This document shows positions 1-9,823 of a stretch of DNA of 64,000 nucleotides, piece by piece (position 1 is the first letter of the stretch; each line of letters starts with the position of its first letter). Under the pieces are notes generated by a model. That model was not told the DNA's origin. It made no database searches and worked only from the letters and a program-made list of their open reading frames with translations. The translations under genes and the position numbers were made by a program. This DNA is from Marinobacterium jannaschii DSM 6295. Its GTDB lineage: Bacteria; Pseudomonadota; Gammaproteobacteria; Pseudomonadales; Balneatricaceae. Location: the NCBI RefSeq assembly GCF_000620085.1, contig NZ_JHVJ01000025.1, positions 41,142 to 105,141 of the forward strand, in the 5' to 3' direction.

Positions 1-316
1 TCTTAAAGGCATCAGGTAACAACCAAAGCGCGGCGGCCATGACCACAGTAAAGAACCAGTAAAGGGGCACAACCCGGCGGATGCGGTCTTTCAGGAATGT
101 TACAGGCGAAGTCGGCCGGGATGTAACCAGCACCATAATAAAGCCGGAGATCACAAAGAACAGATCAACACCCTGCTCGCCGATATTCGGCAAATACAGA
201 TCATAGGCTGCAACCTGATTCGCGCTGTGGAAATAGACTACCAACAGAGCTGCAAAGGCCCTGAGAAACTGTATTCCCCCGATCCTTTTCTGAATCACAG
301 ACGACCCCCTATCCAT
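1..316 (-). CDS. Acyltransferase 3 family membrane protein, N-terminal part (cut by window edge)
   Basis: Translating the minus strand from an ATG at 316 gives an open frame running off the window: MDRGSSVIQKRIGGIQFLRA, then LVVYFHSA, a GEQGVDLFFVISGF stretch and FLKDRIRRVVPLYW. This is the N-terminal signature of the acyltransferase-3 (OafA/YrhL) family: first membrane helix with the conserved H of the YFH motif, the FFVISGF helix, and the R-x-x-R-x-x-P-x-Y-W motif. Known members are inner-membrane proteins that transfer acetyl or other acyl groups to surface polysaccharides. The substrate cannot be told. A GTG at 298 is an alternative start. About 105 codons are visible; the family is usually 330-660 residues, so most of the gene lies outside. 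Confidence 0.88.
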   Translation of the reverse strand, partial: MDRGSSVIQKRIGGIQFLRAFAALLVVYFHSANQVAAYDLYLPNIGEQGVDLFFVISGFIMVLVTSRPTSPVTFLKDRIRRVVPLYWFFTVVMAAALWLLPDAFK

Positions 317-633
317 ACAGGGGACTTATCACTCCCTGTGCCGCTGCCACTCCTACCGTACTGCGCCTTATCCTTAGCACAGCATTCTGAAACCTCACAC
401 TGACAGTATATAGTTTCAATTAACAAATAAGTCACTAATTTTACTTATATTTTTTGAAACATCCGTTTTAAAAAATATCCAGACTTTAGCCTTAGTCCGT
501 TTGCACCATGGCATACCCGGCACGCCACTCCCGCACTGATACTATCGGATAAGCGACCTCTTGCTAGCGCTGTGCGCACTGGCTCTTCAGATCCACACCG
601 GGAAGCTTTAACGTAAGCATTTTGGAGTATTCG
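317..633. other. Divergent intergenic region with AT-rich core
   Basis: This 317-bp gap lies between the divergent acyltransferase and Gre-like genes. Positions about 405-480 are clearly AT-rich against the GC-rich surroundings, as expected for promoters in both directions. I cannot fix a -35/-10 pair with confidence. The open frame on the minus strand through here is not supported as a gene. Confidence 0.4.
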
Positions 634-1125
634 ATGAGCCGCGCTTTCGTCAAAGAGGATTCGGGAGATCAACCGGAGCAGTTGCCGGAACGTCCTGTAA
701 GCCCTCACCCCAACTACATGACCGCCACAGGCTACCGGACAATGGTGCAGCAGGTCGCTGCGCTGGATCATGAGTTGCACACACTTAAAGCCGATCTATC
801 GCTGACATCCCTGACACGACAGGCAGTGATCCAGCGAGACCTGAACTACTACCGGTCCCGGGTTGCCAGCGCCATTCAGGTCGAACCGGCAACATCAGCA
901 CCGAGCCGGGTGATATTTGGCTGCGAGATCAGTTTTATCGATGAGCAGGATCAGCAGCACAGCTATCGCATCGTCGGCGAAGATGAAGCCGATATCGCAA
1001 ACAAGCGGATAAGCTGGCGTTCACCGCTGGCGAATGCACTGCTGGGGAAGCAGGCCGGTGACCAGGTGCTATGGCAGAAGCCACACCACAGCGAAGAGAT
1101 CGAGATCACGGAAATCCGGCCCTAG
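634..1125 (+). CDS. GreA/GreB-family protein with altered coiled-coil tip
   Basis: The 163-residue protein begins MSRAFVKED and has an N-terminal helical segment (about 35-80) followed by a GreA/GreB C-terminal domain (about 85-163, with the FKBP-like ending in DQVLWQKP and a beta strand EIEITEI). It is recognisable as the short GreA/GreB-like protein common in Pseudomonas and relatives, expected to bind RNA polymerase in the secondary channel. In canonical Gre factors the tip carries the acidic pair in GDxxEN, which activates transcript cleavage. Here the matching stretch (residues 56-67) reads SLTSLTRQAVIQ, so both acidic residues appear replaced. A cleavage-stimulating role is therefore doubtful; an occluding or competing role is possible. 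The ATG at 634 is chosen because GGAG lies 6 bases upstream; a TTG at 622 is less likely. Confidence 0.82.
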   Translation: MSRAFVKEDSGDQPEQLPERPVSPHPNYMTATGYRTMVQQVAALDHELHTLKADLSLTSLTRQAVIQRDLNYYRSRVASAIQVEPATSAPSRVIFGCEISFIDEQDQQHSYRIVGEDEADIANKRISWRSPLANALLGKQAGDQVLWQKPHHSEEIEITEIRP

Positions 1126-1252
1126 GAATGCCGGCAGCCACTGAGGTAGGCAATGCCCGCCATAAAATCCCCCGGATGCCAGATCATAGCAACGATTAGC
1201 AGGCAGACAGTTACCTTACGCAAAATATCTGCAGCCAGCCTAAACTGGGGGG

Positions 1253-2023
1253 ATGGAAAACCGCTATCTCGAACAGCTCAGCTGGCCCGAAGCAGCCAAT
1301 GCCCTGACTGAATCGGCCTGCGTGGTGATACCACTGGGCGCGCAACTGAAAGAGCACGGTCATCACCTGCCTCTCAATACCGACTGGCTACTGGCCGACT
1401 ACCTCACAGGGCAGTTATCAGCGCTGCAAAACCTGTTGATCACCCCACCCATCGGCCTCAGCTTCTTCCCCGCCTTTACCGATTATCCCGGCACCGTCAG
1501 CCTGAGTAAGCATTGCGCCGGCCTGATGCTGGAAGAGTATCTGCAGGCACTGAGCACTCACGGCGCCCGGCGCTTCTATTTCCTGAACACCGGTATCAGC
1601 ACCAACTGGGTATTAGAGCCACTGCGCCTGAAATTGCAGCAACAGCATATCGAGATACTTTACAGCGACCTGCTGGAGCTGCTGCCGGATATTGAGGCCC
1701 CGATTGCGGAACAACGTTGCGGCAGCCATGCCGATGAGATCGAAACCTCGATGATGCTCTATATAGCACCGGAACGGGTCAGGATGGAACTGGCCTGTTG
1801 TGAATATGGCCGGGACGGTAAACAGAGCGGTCCTTTCAGACGCCAGCCGGAGCAGAACGGCTTCTACTCGCCCAGCGGGATCTTCGGTGACGCCACGCTG
1901 GCAACGGCGGAAAAGGGCCGTGTGGTGTTGCTGCAGCTTGCCGAGCGAATCCGCCGCCAGCTCAGGGCGTTCAGCCAGCCCGGCTGGCATCCGGCACCAC
2001 CGGCAGAGCGTTACCTCAGCTGA
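1253..2023 (+). CDS. Creatininase family protein (putative metal-dependent amidohydrolase)
   Basis: The 256-residue protein has the creatininase-family metal-binding pattern: VIPLGAQLKEHGHHLPLNTD at about 26-44 (E34, H38 and D44 as likely ligands) and GSHADEIETS near 157-166. Family members hydrolyse cyclic or linear amides; known ones include creatininase, the riboflavin-pathway FAPy deformylase and mycofactocin peptidase MftE. Nothing nearby points to one of these, so the substrate is unknown. The usual G-S at residues 29-31 is G-A-Q here. It stands alone and ends convergently with the next gene, overlapping it by 8 bases at the stops. Confidence 0.85.
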   Translation: MENRYLEQLSWPEAANALTESACVVIPLGAQLKEHGHHLPLNTDWLLADYLTGQLSALQNLLITPPIGLSFFPAFTDYPGTVSLSKHCAGLMLEEYLQALSTHGARRFYFLNTGISTNWVLEPLRLKLQQQHIEILYSDLLELLPDIEAPIAEQRCGSHADEIETSMMLYIAPERVRMELACCEYGRDGKQSGPFRRQPEQNGFYSPSGIFGDATLATAEKGRVVLLQLAERIRRQLRAFSQPGWHPAPPAERYLS

Positions 2024-2360
2024 CTTTCTTTGCGTAACTGGCCCGATCCATATCACTCACCTCAACCGAACAACTGGCAATCAGGTCACCGAGGAACGAA
2101 ACCGCCGCACCGAGCACCCGTTGACTTAGCTGCTGCTTCTGCTCAGCACTGCGGCCACTGAGGATCTTCAGATTAATATGAACAAACTCAGCATGTCCGC
2201 TGCCGGTCAGATAGTGGTCCACTGCCAGGGCACGGGTTTTGATATCTTCCAGACCGAACAGACCACTATCGAAGGCAGCCTGATGCACGCGCCTCAGCAA
2301 CTCACTCAGATCACACTTGTCAGCCAGCGAGCGGGCATATTCGATAACACAATGAGGCAT
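2016..2360 (-). CDS. 5-carboxymethyl-2-hydroxymuconate delta-isomerase family protein
   Basis: A 114-residue protein starting MPHCVIEYA, the form expected for the CHMI branch of the tautomerase superfamily, where the proline exposed after Met removal is the catalytic base. The length fits the family (about 115-126 residues). The start at 2360 is chosen because an AGGAAG ribosome site lies about 8 bases upstream and because it places the essential Pro at position 2; an upstream start at 2402 would bury it and overlap the rpmG terminator. In E. coli HpaF acts in homoprotocatechuate degradation, but no other gene of that pathway is here, so the physiological substrate is unknown. Confidence 0.8.
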   Translation of the reverse strand: MPHCVIEYARSLADKCDLSELLRRVHQAAFDSGLFGLEDIKTRALAVDHYLTGSGHAEFVHINLKILSGRSAEQKQQLSQRVLGAAVSFLGDLIASCSVEVSDMDRASYAKKVS

Positions 2361-2400
2361 GTTGCTAACTTCCTGTCTCTTTCCTAAAACATTCAGGCAC

Positions 2401-2430
2401 AAAAAAACCCGGACAATGCCGGGTTTTTCT
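2401..2430 (-). terminator. Rho-independent terminator of rpmB-rpmG
   Basis: On the minus strand a stem CCCGG(C)/(G)CCGGG with loop CATTGT is followed by a run of seven T (the A-run at 2401-2407). It lies directly after the rpmG stop. The other strand also has a T-run, so it could act in both directions. Confidence 0.85.
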
Positions 2431-2444
2431 TAAGCCAGAACCAA

Positions 2445-2612
2445 TTACTTGATTTTAGCTTCTTTGTACTCCACGTGCTTACGCACTACTGGGTCATACT
2501 TTTTGAAGACCAGTTTGTCTGGAGTGTTACGCTTGTTCTTGTCTGTGGTGTAGAAGTGACCAGTACCAGCAGAAGAAACCAGTTTGATTTTATCGCGTGC
2601 GCCTTTAGCCAT
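2445..2612 (-). CDS. rpmG: 50S ribosomal protein L33
   Basis: A 55-residue basic protein: [20 protein letters not shown] at the N-terminus, then YTTDKNKRN, and the end [10 protein letters not shown]. Length and sequence follow gammaproteobacterial L33 almost throughout. This is the version without the zinc-ribbon cysteines (no Cys present). It lies 11 bases after rpmB in the same direction and is followed by a terminator, so the two form the usual rpmBG pair. It lies within a longer antisense open frame that is not a gene. Confidence 0.97.
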   Translation of the reverse strand: MAKGARDKIKLVSSAGTGHFYTTDKNKRNTPDKLVFKKYDPVVRKHVEYKEAKIK

Positions 2613-2623
2613 GATCTAGCTCC

Positions 2624-2860
2624 TTATACCTTGATACCGTTGGCACGAACTTCAGTCAGAACTGAGTCGATACCTTTTTTGTCGATGATACGCATACCTT
2701 TAGAAGATACACGCAGACGAACGAACTTCTGCTCGCTCTCTACCCAGAAACGGTGCCAGTGCAGGTTAGGCAGGAAACGACGACGAGTCTTGCGGTTAGA
2801 GTGGGAAACGTTGTTCCCGGTTACCGGACGCTTGCCGGTTACCATGCAAACTTTAGACAT
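2624..2860 (-). CDS. rpmB: 50S ribosomal protein L28
   Basis: The 78-residue protein begins [20 protein letters not shown] and contains [12 protein letters not shown], the L28 signature. The length is exactly that of enterobacterial L28. It is part of the large ribosomal subunit. Codon use is rich in GTT, GCT and CGT-type codons, as in other strongly expressed genes here (glnA, typA). The gene is first of the rpmB-rpmG pair; radC lies about 240 bp upstream in the same direction, as in E. coli. Confidence 0.98.
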   Translation of the reverse strand: MSKVCMVTGKRPVTGNNVSHSNRKTRRRFLPNLHWHRFWVESEQKFVRLRVSSKGMRIIDKKGIDSVLTEVRANGIKV

Positions 2861-3103
2861 AGTAAAAACCTTTTATGTAAGGGTTACGTTTACTTCTATC
2901 CATCGTATTTATAGATGCAGCCATTTGTCGCCCTGCACTCTCAGGCCGTTAGCTGCACGTCAGGCGGAGCGTCCCAAACAAATAATGGACAGGATACCAT
3001 ACCGGAGTGCGGATAGAAGGTGCGAGATCATACAGACTCAGGCCGGGAAACTCAAGTTTAAACCAGCCACAAAATGCTGTTTATGGTTCGCGCCTTGTCC
3101 GGT

Positions 3104-3778
3104 TCAGATCCATCCCCTTTCGGCAAACGAGATCACCTCGGCATCCCCTACCACCATATGGTCCAGCACCCTGATATCCACCGTCTGCAGGGCCTTCATC
3201 AGGCGATCGGTAATCTGCCGGTCTGCCCGGCTGGGTTCGGCCACCCCGGAGGGATGGTTATGGGCCAGGATCAGCGCGGCGGCATTCTGCTCCAGGGCTT
3301 TTTTCACCACTTCCCGGGGATAGACGCTGGCAGCGTCGATGGTGCCGAAAAACAGCTCTTCATAGCTGATCACACGATGGCGGTTATCCAGCAACAGGCA
3401 GGCAAACACCTCCCGCTGACGATGCCTGAGTCGGGTACTCAGGTACTGACGCACCGCATCGGGGCTCTCCAGCGCACCGCCCCGTTCCAGCGTGGCCTGC
3501 AGATGGCGCCGCCCCATCTCCAGCACGGCCTGTAGCTGAGTGAATTTGGCATCGCCCAGGCCATGCCCTGCACAAAATGTCTGGCGGTCACTCTCCAGCA
3601 ACTCGCGCAGCCCTCCGAAACTCTGTAATAGCTCCCGGGCAAGATCCACCGCACTTTTGCCACTGACACCGGTGCGCAGGAAGATCGCCAACAGCTCGGC
3701 ATCCGACAGGCTCTGAGGCCCCATCAGCAGCAGTTTCTCCCGGGGCCTCTCCCCCTCCGGCCAGTCTCGTATCGCCAT
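3104..3778 (-). CDS. radC: RadC family JAB-domain protein
   Basis: A 224-residue protein with an N-terminal UPF0758 helical domain ([20 protein letters not shown]) and a C-terminal JAB1/MPN+ domain. The zinc motif H-x-H-x(7)-D is visible in [17 protein letters not shown] near residues 173-190, with a conserved Glu upstream (EELFFG). The historical link to DNA repair rests on a mis-mapped allele; the true role is unsettled, so only the family is certain. It sits between rpmB and the divergent coaBC, the standard gammaproteobacterial position. Confidence 0.93.
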   Translation of the reverse strand: MAIRDWPEGERPREKLLLMGPQSLSDAELLAIFLRTGVSGKSAVDLARELLQSFGGLRELLESDRQTFCAGHGLGDAKFTQLQAVLEMGRRHLQATLERGGALESPDAVRQYLSTRLRHRQREVFACLLLDNRHRVISYEELFFGTIDAASVYPREVVKKALEQNAAALILAHNHPSGVAEPSRADRQITDRLMKALQTVDIRVLDHMVVGDAEVISFAERGWI

Positions 3779-3968
3779 ATCACTCTCCCTGTTCCTATCC
3801 GTCCGGCTAATCCGTAGCCTTATTTAATGCTGTCACTAATCTACGACAAAAAAGCACTGAGATGGTATCTTATGCCACCCGGCAGGTGCTGTCCTGATAC
3901 AGATCATTCTGTACTTCGGTGACCATAGCCCCGCCCTCTCAGATCAACAGCCATCGTGACTTTAGGGT

Positions 3969-5177
3969 ATGCAGCGACTTACTAACCGTCAGATTATTCT
4001 CGGCATCACCGGCGGCATTGCCGCTTACAAATGTGCTGAGCTTACCCGCCTGCTAAAAGGCGCCGGCGCCGATGTACGGGTCGTGATGACCCCGGCCGCC
4101 ACCGAATTCATTACCCCGCTGACCATGCAGGCACTGTCCGGCAACCCGGTACACCATCAGTTGCTGGACCCCGAGGCAGAAGCCGGCATGGGTCATATAG
4201 AACTGGCAAAATGGGCCGACCTGATCCTGATTGCCCCGGCCAGCGCCGACTTTATGGCGCGCCTGGAATCAGGACAGGGCAATGATCTGCTGACCACCCT
4301 CTGCCTGGCAACCGATGCACCGATCTGTCTGGCACCGGCAATGAACCAGGCGATGTGGCGCGACATCGCAACCCAGGCCAATGCTGACAAACTGCAGCAG
4401 CGCGGTATTAAACTGTTTGGCCCGGGTACTGGCGAACAGGCCTGCGGCGACACCGGTCCGGGGCGGATGCTGGAACCGGCAGAGCTGGCACAGCTGTGCG
4501 CCGAGCAGTTTTCCAGTGGCGCCCTGAGCGGCAAGACTGTCTTTATTACCGCTGGCCCCACCCGCGAGCCGCTTGACCCGGTGCGCTATATCTCCAACCA
4601 CAGCTCCGGAAAGATGGGCTATTCACTGGCCCAGGCCGCCGTCGATGCCGGTGCCCGGGTGAAACTGATCAGCGGCCCGGTCAACCTTGCCGCTCCGGAG
4701 CGGTTGCAAAGGGTCATGGTACAAACCGCCCGGGATATGCTCGACGCCTCCCTGGACGGCATCGAACAGTGCGACATCTTTATCGCCTCCGCCGCGGTGG
4801 CCGACTACCGTCCTACTGCGGTAGCCGAACACAAGATGAAGAAGGGCAAAGAGGAGGTGATGGAGCTGCATCTGGTAAAAAATCCGGATATCGTCGCCAC
4901 CGTTGCCGCCCGGCCCGATAAGCCCTTTACCGTTGGGTTTGCCGCAGAGACGCAGGACGTTCTGGCCTACGCCCGCGATAAACTGCAACGCAAAAACCTT
5001 AACCTGATCGTTGCCAATGATGTTTCGCGCAGTGACATTGGCTTTAACAGCGACGAAAACGCTGTGACCGTCATCAGTGCCGATCAGGACCAGCCCCTGC
5101 CTCAGACATCGAAACGCCAGCTGGCCAATCAGCTGATCGAACTGATCGCCAGTGAATACAACCGGAATAGCCAATGA
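3969..5177 (+). CDS. coaBC: Bifunctional phosphopantothenoylcysteine decarboxylase / phosphopantothenate-cysteine ligase
   Basis: This 402-residue protein catalyses two steps of coenzyme A synthesis: joining of cysteine to 4'-phosphopantothenate and decarboxylation of the product to 4'-phosphopantetheine. The N-terminal CoaC flavodomain (1-180) shows [10 protein letters not shown], the active His in [18 protein letters not shown] (PxMNxxMW) and the Cys loop [10 protein letters not shown]. The C-terminal CoaB domain shows [20 protein letters not shown] and the KMKK lysine motif. Length is normal (about 400). Its stop overlaps the dut start by four bases (ATGA), so the two are translationally coupled. 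Confidence 0.97.
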   Translation: MQRLTNRQIILGITGGIAAYKCAELTRLLKGAGADVRVVMTPAATEFITPLTMQALSGNPVHHQLLDPEAEAGMGHIELAKWADLILIAPASADFMARLESGQGNDLLTTLCLATDAPICLAPAMNQAMWRDIATQANADKLQQRGIKLFGPGTGEQACGDTGPGRMLEPAELAQLCAEQFSSGALSGKTVFITAGPTREPLDPVRYISNHSSGKMGYSLAQAAVDAGARVKLISGPVNLAAPERLQRVMVQTARDMLDASLDGIEQCDIFIASAAVADYRPTAVAEHKMKKGKEEVMELHLVKNPDIVATVAARPDKPFTVGFAAETQDVLAYARDKLQRKNLNLIVANDVSRSDIGFNSDENAVTVISADQDQPLPQTSKRQLANQLIELIASEYNRNSQ

Positions 5178-5629
5178 AGAAATTACAGGTAAAACTGCTG
5201 GATTCACGCATCGGCCGTGAATTCCCGCTACCTGAATATGCTACAGCCGGCTCTGCCGGGCTGGACCTGCGCGCCTGCCTTGACCAGCCCCTGACACTGG
5301 AGCCGGGCCAGACCGAACTGATCCCGACCGGCATGGCAATCCATATTGAAGATCCAGCCCTGTGCGCCATGATCCTGCCCCGTTCCGGGCTCGGTCACAA
5401 GCATGGCATCGTACTGGGTAATCTGGTTGGCCTGATCGATTCCGATTACCAGGGACAGCTTTTTGTATCCTGCTGGAACCGCGGACAGAGCACATTTAGC
5501 GTAGAGCCGGGCGAACGGATTGCCCAGCTGGTGCTGGTGCCCGTGGTTCAGGCAGATTTTGAAGTCGTCAGCGAATTCAGCGACAGCGATCGCGGCGACG
5601 GCGGCTTTGGCTCCTCCGGACGTCATTAA
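5174..5629 (+). CDS. dut: Deoxyuridine 5'-triphosphate nucleotidohydrolase (dUTPase)
   Basis: The 151-residue enzyme hydrolyses dUTP to dUMP and pyrophosphate, keeping uracil out of DNA and feeding dTMP synthesis. All five motifs of the trimeric family are visible in order: [43 protein letters not shown] and the C-terminal arm [12 protein letters not shown]. It overlaps coaBC by four bases and is followed 28 bp later by algC. The coaBC-dut-algC-argB order is as in Pseudomonas. Confidence 0.98.
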   Translation: MKKLQVKLLDSRIGREFPLPEYATAGSAGLDLRACLDQPLTLEPGQTELIPTGMAIHIEDPALCAMILPRSGLGHKHGIVLGNLVGLIDSDYQGQLFVSCWNRGQSTFSVEPGERIAQLVLVPVVQADFEVVSEFSDSDRGDGGFGSSGRH

Positions 5630-5657
5630 ACACGTTTTATATTTAAGGACATTGATT

Positions 5658-7046
5658 ATGCGTTATCCACTGACAAATCTGGACCAGGCGATCTTCCGCG
5701 CCTATGACATCCGCGGCATTGTGGGCGAAGCCCTGACCGACGACACCGTATACCATCTGGGCCGTGCTTTTGCCGCCCAGGCTAAAAGCCAGGGCGTCAG
5801 CCGTGTCAATGTCGGTGCCGATGGCCGCCTGTCCAGCCCGCGCATGAAGCGCTTCCTCAGCGAAGGCCTGCAGGATGGCGGTTGCGATGTGAACGATATC
5901 GGCGCGGTATCCACCCCGATCCTCTATTTCGCCGCCAACCACGACCAGCAATGCACCGGCGTGATGATCACCGGCAGTCACAACCCCGCCAACTACAACG
6001 GCTTTAAGATGATGATCGCCGGCCACACCCTTTCGGGTGATGATATCCAGCAGCTGAAGCAACGCATCATTGATCAGGATTACACTGAAGGTAAAGGCAA
6101 GCGCAGCTCCGCCGATATCCGCGCCCAGTATGTCGAGCACATCAGTGGTGATATCCAGCTGGCACGTCCGCTGAAAGTAGTGGTGGACTGCGGTAATGGC
6201 ATTCCGGGCGATGTAGCACCGGGCCTGCTTGAGAAACTGGGCTGCGAAGTGATTCCGCTGTATTGCGATGTGGATGGCACTTTCCCCAACCACCATCCTG
6301 ATCCGGGTAAACCCAAAAACCTGGTCGATGCGATCGCCAAAGTTAAGGAAACCGGTGCGGATCTGGGCCTGGCCTTTGACGGCGATGGCGACCGCGTCGG
6401 CGTGATCACTCCTCAGGGCAAGATGATCTATCCGGACCGGGTCATGATGCTGTTTGCCGAAGATATCATTGAACGCAACCCGGGCGCCGAAATCATCTTC
6501 GACGTGAAATGTTCCCGCCTGCTGGCCCAGGTGATCCGCAATGCCGGTGGCACCGCCACCATGTGGAAAACCGGCCACTCCCTGATTAAACACAAGATGA
6601 AAGAGTGTGGTGCCCTGCTGGCAGGCGAGATGAGCGGCCATATCTTTTTCAAAGAGCGCTGGTTCGGCTTTGACGACGGCATGTACGCCGCAGCCCGGCT
6701 GCTGGAAATTCTGGCCAAGCGTGACGAAGACGCTGACGCCCTGTTCAGCAAGTATCCGGAAGATGTCAGCACGCCTGAACTGAATATCGAAGTTACCGAA
6801 GAGAACAAGTTCGGCATCATCGAAGCCCTGCAACAGCAGGAGTTCAGCGGCGGCGAAGTCAACCGAATCGACGGCGTGCGTGTCGACTACCCGGATGGCT
6901 GGGGACTGGTACGCGCCTCGAATACCACACCGGTACTGGTACTGCGCTTTGAAGCGGAATCGGCACCAGTACTGGAGCGTATCCGCAGTGACTTCCAGCA
7001 GAAGCTGCATGCCGTGGATGCCAACCTGAACATCCCGCACGAATAA
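5658..7046 (+). CDS. algC: Phosphomannomutase/phosphoglucomutase
   Basis: The 462-residue alpha-D-phosphohexomutase interconverts hexose 6- and 1-phosphates, supplying Man-1-P and Glc-1-P for nucleotide sugars used in surface polysaccharides. The N-terminus has FRAYDIRGIVGE, then the phosphoserine loop TGSHNPANYNGFK, the metal loop DGDGDRVG, the sugar-specificity loop GEMSGH, and the phosphate-binding C-domain RASNTTPVLVLRFE. The start at 5658 follows an AAGGAC ribosome site and gives the normal length; an open frame reading from inside dut (5520) is only in-frame read-through. It may feed the polysaccharide locus at 43-63 kb. Confidence 0.96.
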   Translation: MRYPLTNLDQAIFRAYDIRGIVGEALTDDTVYHLGRAFAAQAKSQGVSRVNVGADGRLSSPRMKRFLSEGLQDGGCDVNDIGAVSTPILYFAANHDQQCTGVMITGSHNPANYNGFKMMIAGHTLSGDDIQQLKQRIIDQDYTEGKGKRSSADIRAQYVEHISGDIQLARPLKVVVDCGNGIPGDVAPGLLEKLGCEVIPLYCDVDGTFPNHHPDPGKPKNLVDAIAKVKETGADLGLAFDGDGDRVGVITPQGKMIYPDRVMMLFAEDIIERNPGAEIIFDVKCSRLLAQVIRNAGGTATMWKTGHSLIKHKMKECGALLAGEMSGHIFFKERWFGFDDGMYAAARLLEILAKRDEDADALFSKYPEDVSTPELNIEVTEENKFGIIEALQQQEFSGGEVNRIDGVRVDYPDGWGLVRASNTTPVLVLRFEAESAPVLERIRSDFQQKLHAVDANLNIPHE

Positions 7047-7100
7047 ATAACGACAGAAGGCAGGCCCTGTCACCACGGGGCCTGATATAAGAAAAAATAA

Positions 7101-8009
<909 letters not shown>

Positions 8010-8062
8010 CAGCAACAGTCGACGGGGCCAGGCCGGAGTCGCCAGGTCCCTCAAGAAAACCG

Positions 8063-8107
8063 CTGGCAAGCCGTTAGCCTGACCTTATTCAGTTAACGGC
8101 TTGCCGG
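8063..8107 (+). terminator. Long stem-loop after argB
   Basis: GGCAAGCCGTTA (8065-8076) pairs perfectly with TAACGGCTTGCC (8094-8105), extended by one C-G and one wobble pair, with a 17-base loop that can itself pair CTGA with TCAG. No T-run follows. A second small stem GGAAAG/CTTTCC (8106-8124) abuts it. It probably ends or protects the argB transcript. Confidence 0.55.
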
Positions 8108-8194
8108 AAAGCAACCGACTTTCCAACACAGCAGTAACATCGCCAGTCCACAAGGCGGTGTCGGCCAGCCTATGGCCTCGTAAATGGAGCACCA

Positions 8195-8800
8195 ATGAGC
8201 GAACAGAAGATTTCCCGCCGCGATCAGATCCTGCAGTCGCTGGCAGCAATGCTGCAGAATAACCCGGGCCAGCGTATTACGACCGCGGCCCTGGCCAGGC
8301 AGGTCGGTGTATCAGAAGCTGCCCTTTACCGGCACTTCCCCAGTAAGGCCCGCATGTTTGAAGGCCTGATCAGCTTTATCGAAGAGACAATCTTCTCCCG
8401 GGTCAGCATTATCACCAAATCGGATGCCGATGCGGTGCGCCAGTGTGAACAGCTACTGACCCTGCTGCTGACCTTTGTGGAAAAGAACCCCGGTATGGCC
8501 CGCATACTGACCGGCGATGCTCTCTCCGGTGAAACGGAACGTCTGCGTATGCAGGTCAACCAGGTGTTTGAGCGACTGGAGACCCAGCTTAAGCAGATCC
8601 TGCGCGAAGCCGAGATCAAGTCCGGCCTTCGCACCCGCGCCAGCGCCGGTGTCACCGCCAACCTGATGCTTGCGTCCGCAGAGGGTCGTATCCGCCAGTT
8701 CGTTCGCAGCGAGTTCAAGCGCAAGCCAACTGCCAGCTGGGCCGACCAGTGGCAGGTACTGGCCGCGTCCTCTTTCCGCGAAGCTGCCGTTCCGGCCTGA
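8195..8800 (+). CDS. slmA: Nucleoid occlusion factor SlmA (TetR family)
   Basis: The 201-residue TetR-fold protein binds specific chromosomal sites and, when bound, blocks FtsZ assembly over the nucleoid. The N-terminal helix-turn-helix reads [20 protein letters not shown] followed by [13 protein letters not shown]; the rest matches the SlmA ligand-domain pattern, including the end [11 protein letters not shown]. The position near dut and coaBC matches slmA in E. coli. GGAG lies 7 bases before the ATG. I did not see a SlmA-binding palindrome in this window. Confidence 0.93.
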   Translation: MSEQKISRRDQILQSLAAMLQNNPGQRITTAALARQVGVSEAALYRHFPSKARMFEGLISFIEETIFSRVSIITKSDADAVRQCEQLLTLLLTFVEKNPGMARILTGDALSGETERLRMQVNQVFERLETQLKQILREAEIKSGLRTRASAGVTANLMLASAEGRIRQFVRSEFKRKPTASWADQWQVLAASSFREAAVPA

Positions 8801-8814
8801 TCGATTCAGATCCT

Positions 8815-8838
8815 GCCGGTATCAATCAGGATACCGGC
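8815..8838 (+). terminator. Stem-loop after slmA
   Basis: GCCGGTATC/GATACCGGC, a perfect 9-bp stem with a six-base loop, 14 bases after the slmA stop. It is followed by a pyrimidine-rich tract (CTCCTCCTCC) rather than a pure T-run. Confidence 0.65.
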
Positions 8839-8960
8839 CTCCTCCTCCCGCAATACTGTCCGCTCTCCGGTTACCTTCAGTCGCGCATCAGATAGCCCCG
8901 CTCTGGCGGCCACGAATCAACGCAGAATACTCTATTGAATTCAGGCGCTGGCCTGCAGGC

Positions 8961-8990
8961 AAAAAAAAACCGCTGACACGAGGCCAGCGG
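8961..8990 (-). terminator. Rho-independent terminator, distal end of ABC operon
   Basis: On the minus strand, CCGCTG/CAGCGG closes a nine-base loop and the complement continues into nine T (A-run 8961-8969). This is the only T-tailed hairpin after the transporter operon, about 140 bases past its last stop codon. Confidence 0.75.
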
Positions 8991-9091
8991 CGGAGAGGTT
9001 TCAGGCGATAAGGGCACCTACGAATAAGCACCCCGGCCCGAGGGAAGTGTCCCGGGCATGAGCACCCGGCGACAGAAGGTTCAAAGAACAA

Positions 9092-9116
9092 CCACCTCAA
9101 GAGCCGCAAGAGGTGG
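9092..9116 (-). terminator. Stem-loop directly after the ABC operon
   Basis: CCACCTC/GAGGTGG with an 11-base loop, about 15 bases after the last permease stop (minus strand), followed by TTGTTCTTTG. A weak terminator or 3'-end stabiliser. The 100 bases between it and the stronger terminator at 8961-8990 contain no gene I can support (see findings). Confidence 0.5.
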
Positions 9117-9130
9117 CCGCATCACAGCGA

Positions 9131-9823
9131 TCAGGCGATCTTGACCGACTGCTGTGGATTAAGGCGTTTCTCGACAATGCGGAATACCCAGATGATCACC
9201 ACGCTCAGCAGCAGGTAGATCACCCCCGCAGAGAGGAAGATCTCAATCGGAGTATAGGTACGGGCGATGATGGTGCGCGCCATACCGGTCAGATCCAGCA
9301 GGGTGATAGTGGAGGCCAGCGCACTGCCCTTCAGCATCAGGATAATCTCGTTACCATAGGCTGGCAGCATCACCGCGAAAGCCCTTGGCAGCTTAATGCG
9401 GCGGTAGATCAGCGGCTTACGCATCCCCAGCACCTGTGCAGCCTCCACCTCCCCTTTGGGGATCGAATCCAGCGCACCACGCAGGATCTCGGCGGAATAG
9501 GCCGCGGTATTCAGGGAGAACGCGATAATGGCACACCAGTAGGGTTCCCGCAGGTAAGGCCAGAGCGCACTCTCACGTACCGCCTCAAACTGCGCCATGC
9601 CGTAATAGACCAGAAAGATCTGCACCAGCAGCGGGGTACCGCGGAAAAAGAAGATATAGGCGTAAGGCAGTGCCCGAATCCAGATGTTTTTCTCGTGACG
9701 GGCAATCCCCAGCGGGATCGCCAGCAAGGTACCGATCAGGCCAGAGACCAGCACCAGTTCAACAGTCGTTCCCACGCCTTCCAGCAGTTTCGGGAAGTAT
9801 TGCGCAATAACTGAATAATCCAT
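9131..9823 (-). CDS. Basic amino acid ABC transporter permease (HisM/AotM type)
   Basis: A 230-residue inner-membrane permease of the polar amino acid type. It has five predicted membrane spans and the EAA loop around GEVEAAQVLGMRKPLIYRRI, which contacts the ATPase. FFRGTPLLVQIFLVYYG is the typical family motif in the second span region. It overlaps the upstream permease by one base (TGATG), so the two form a translationally coupled pair. Together with the substrate-binding protein and ATPase it forms one importer. The divergent succinyltransferase genes point to arginine/ornithine as substrate, as in the Pseudomonas aot-aru cluster; this is inference. Confidence 0.88.
   Translation of the reverse strand: MDYSVIAQYFPKLLEGVGTTVELVLVSGLIGTLLAIPLGIARHEKNIWIRALPYAYIFFFRGTPLLVQIFLVYYGMAQFEAVRESALWPYLREPYWCAIIAFSLNTAAYSAEILRGALDSIPKGEVEAAQVLGMRKPLIYRRIKLPRAFAVMLPAYGNEIILMLKGSALASTITLLDLTGMARTIIARTYTPIEIFLSAGVIYLLLSVVIIWVFRIVEKRLNPQQSVKIA

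Noticed and set aside
445..780. 111-codon minus-strand open frame over the Gre-like start
   Set aside because: It overlaps the Gre-like gene antisense and has no family sequence or ribosome site.
2475..3323. 282-codon plus-strand open frame over rpmG, rpmB and radC end
   Set aside because: It is antisense to two ribosomal protein genes and has no family sequence.
5520..5657. Possible dut-algC fusion from an in-frame start inside dut
   Set aside because: The region codes for dut in another frame, and a ribosome site with ATG at 5658 gives the standard AlgC length.
5643..7076. 477-codon open frame antisense to algC
   Set aside because: Composition is the usual antisense shadow of a GC-rich gene; algC has all its catalytic motifs on the plus strand.
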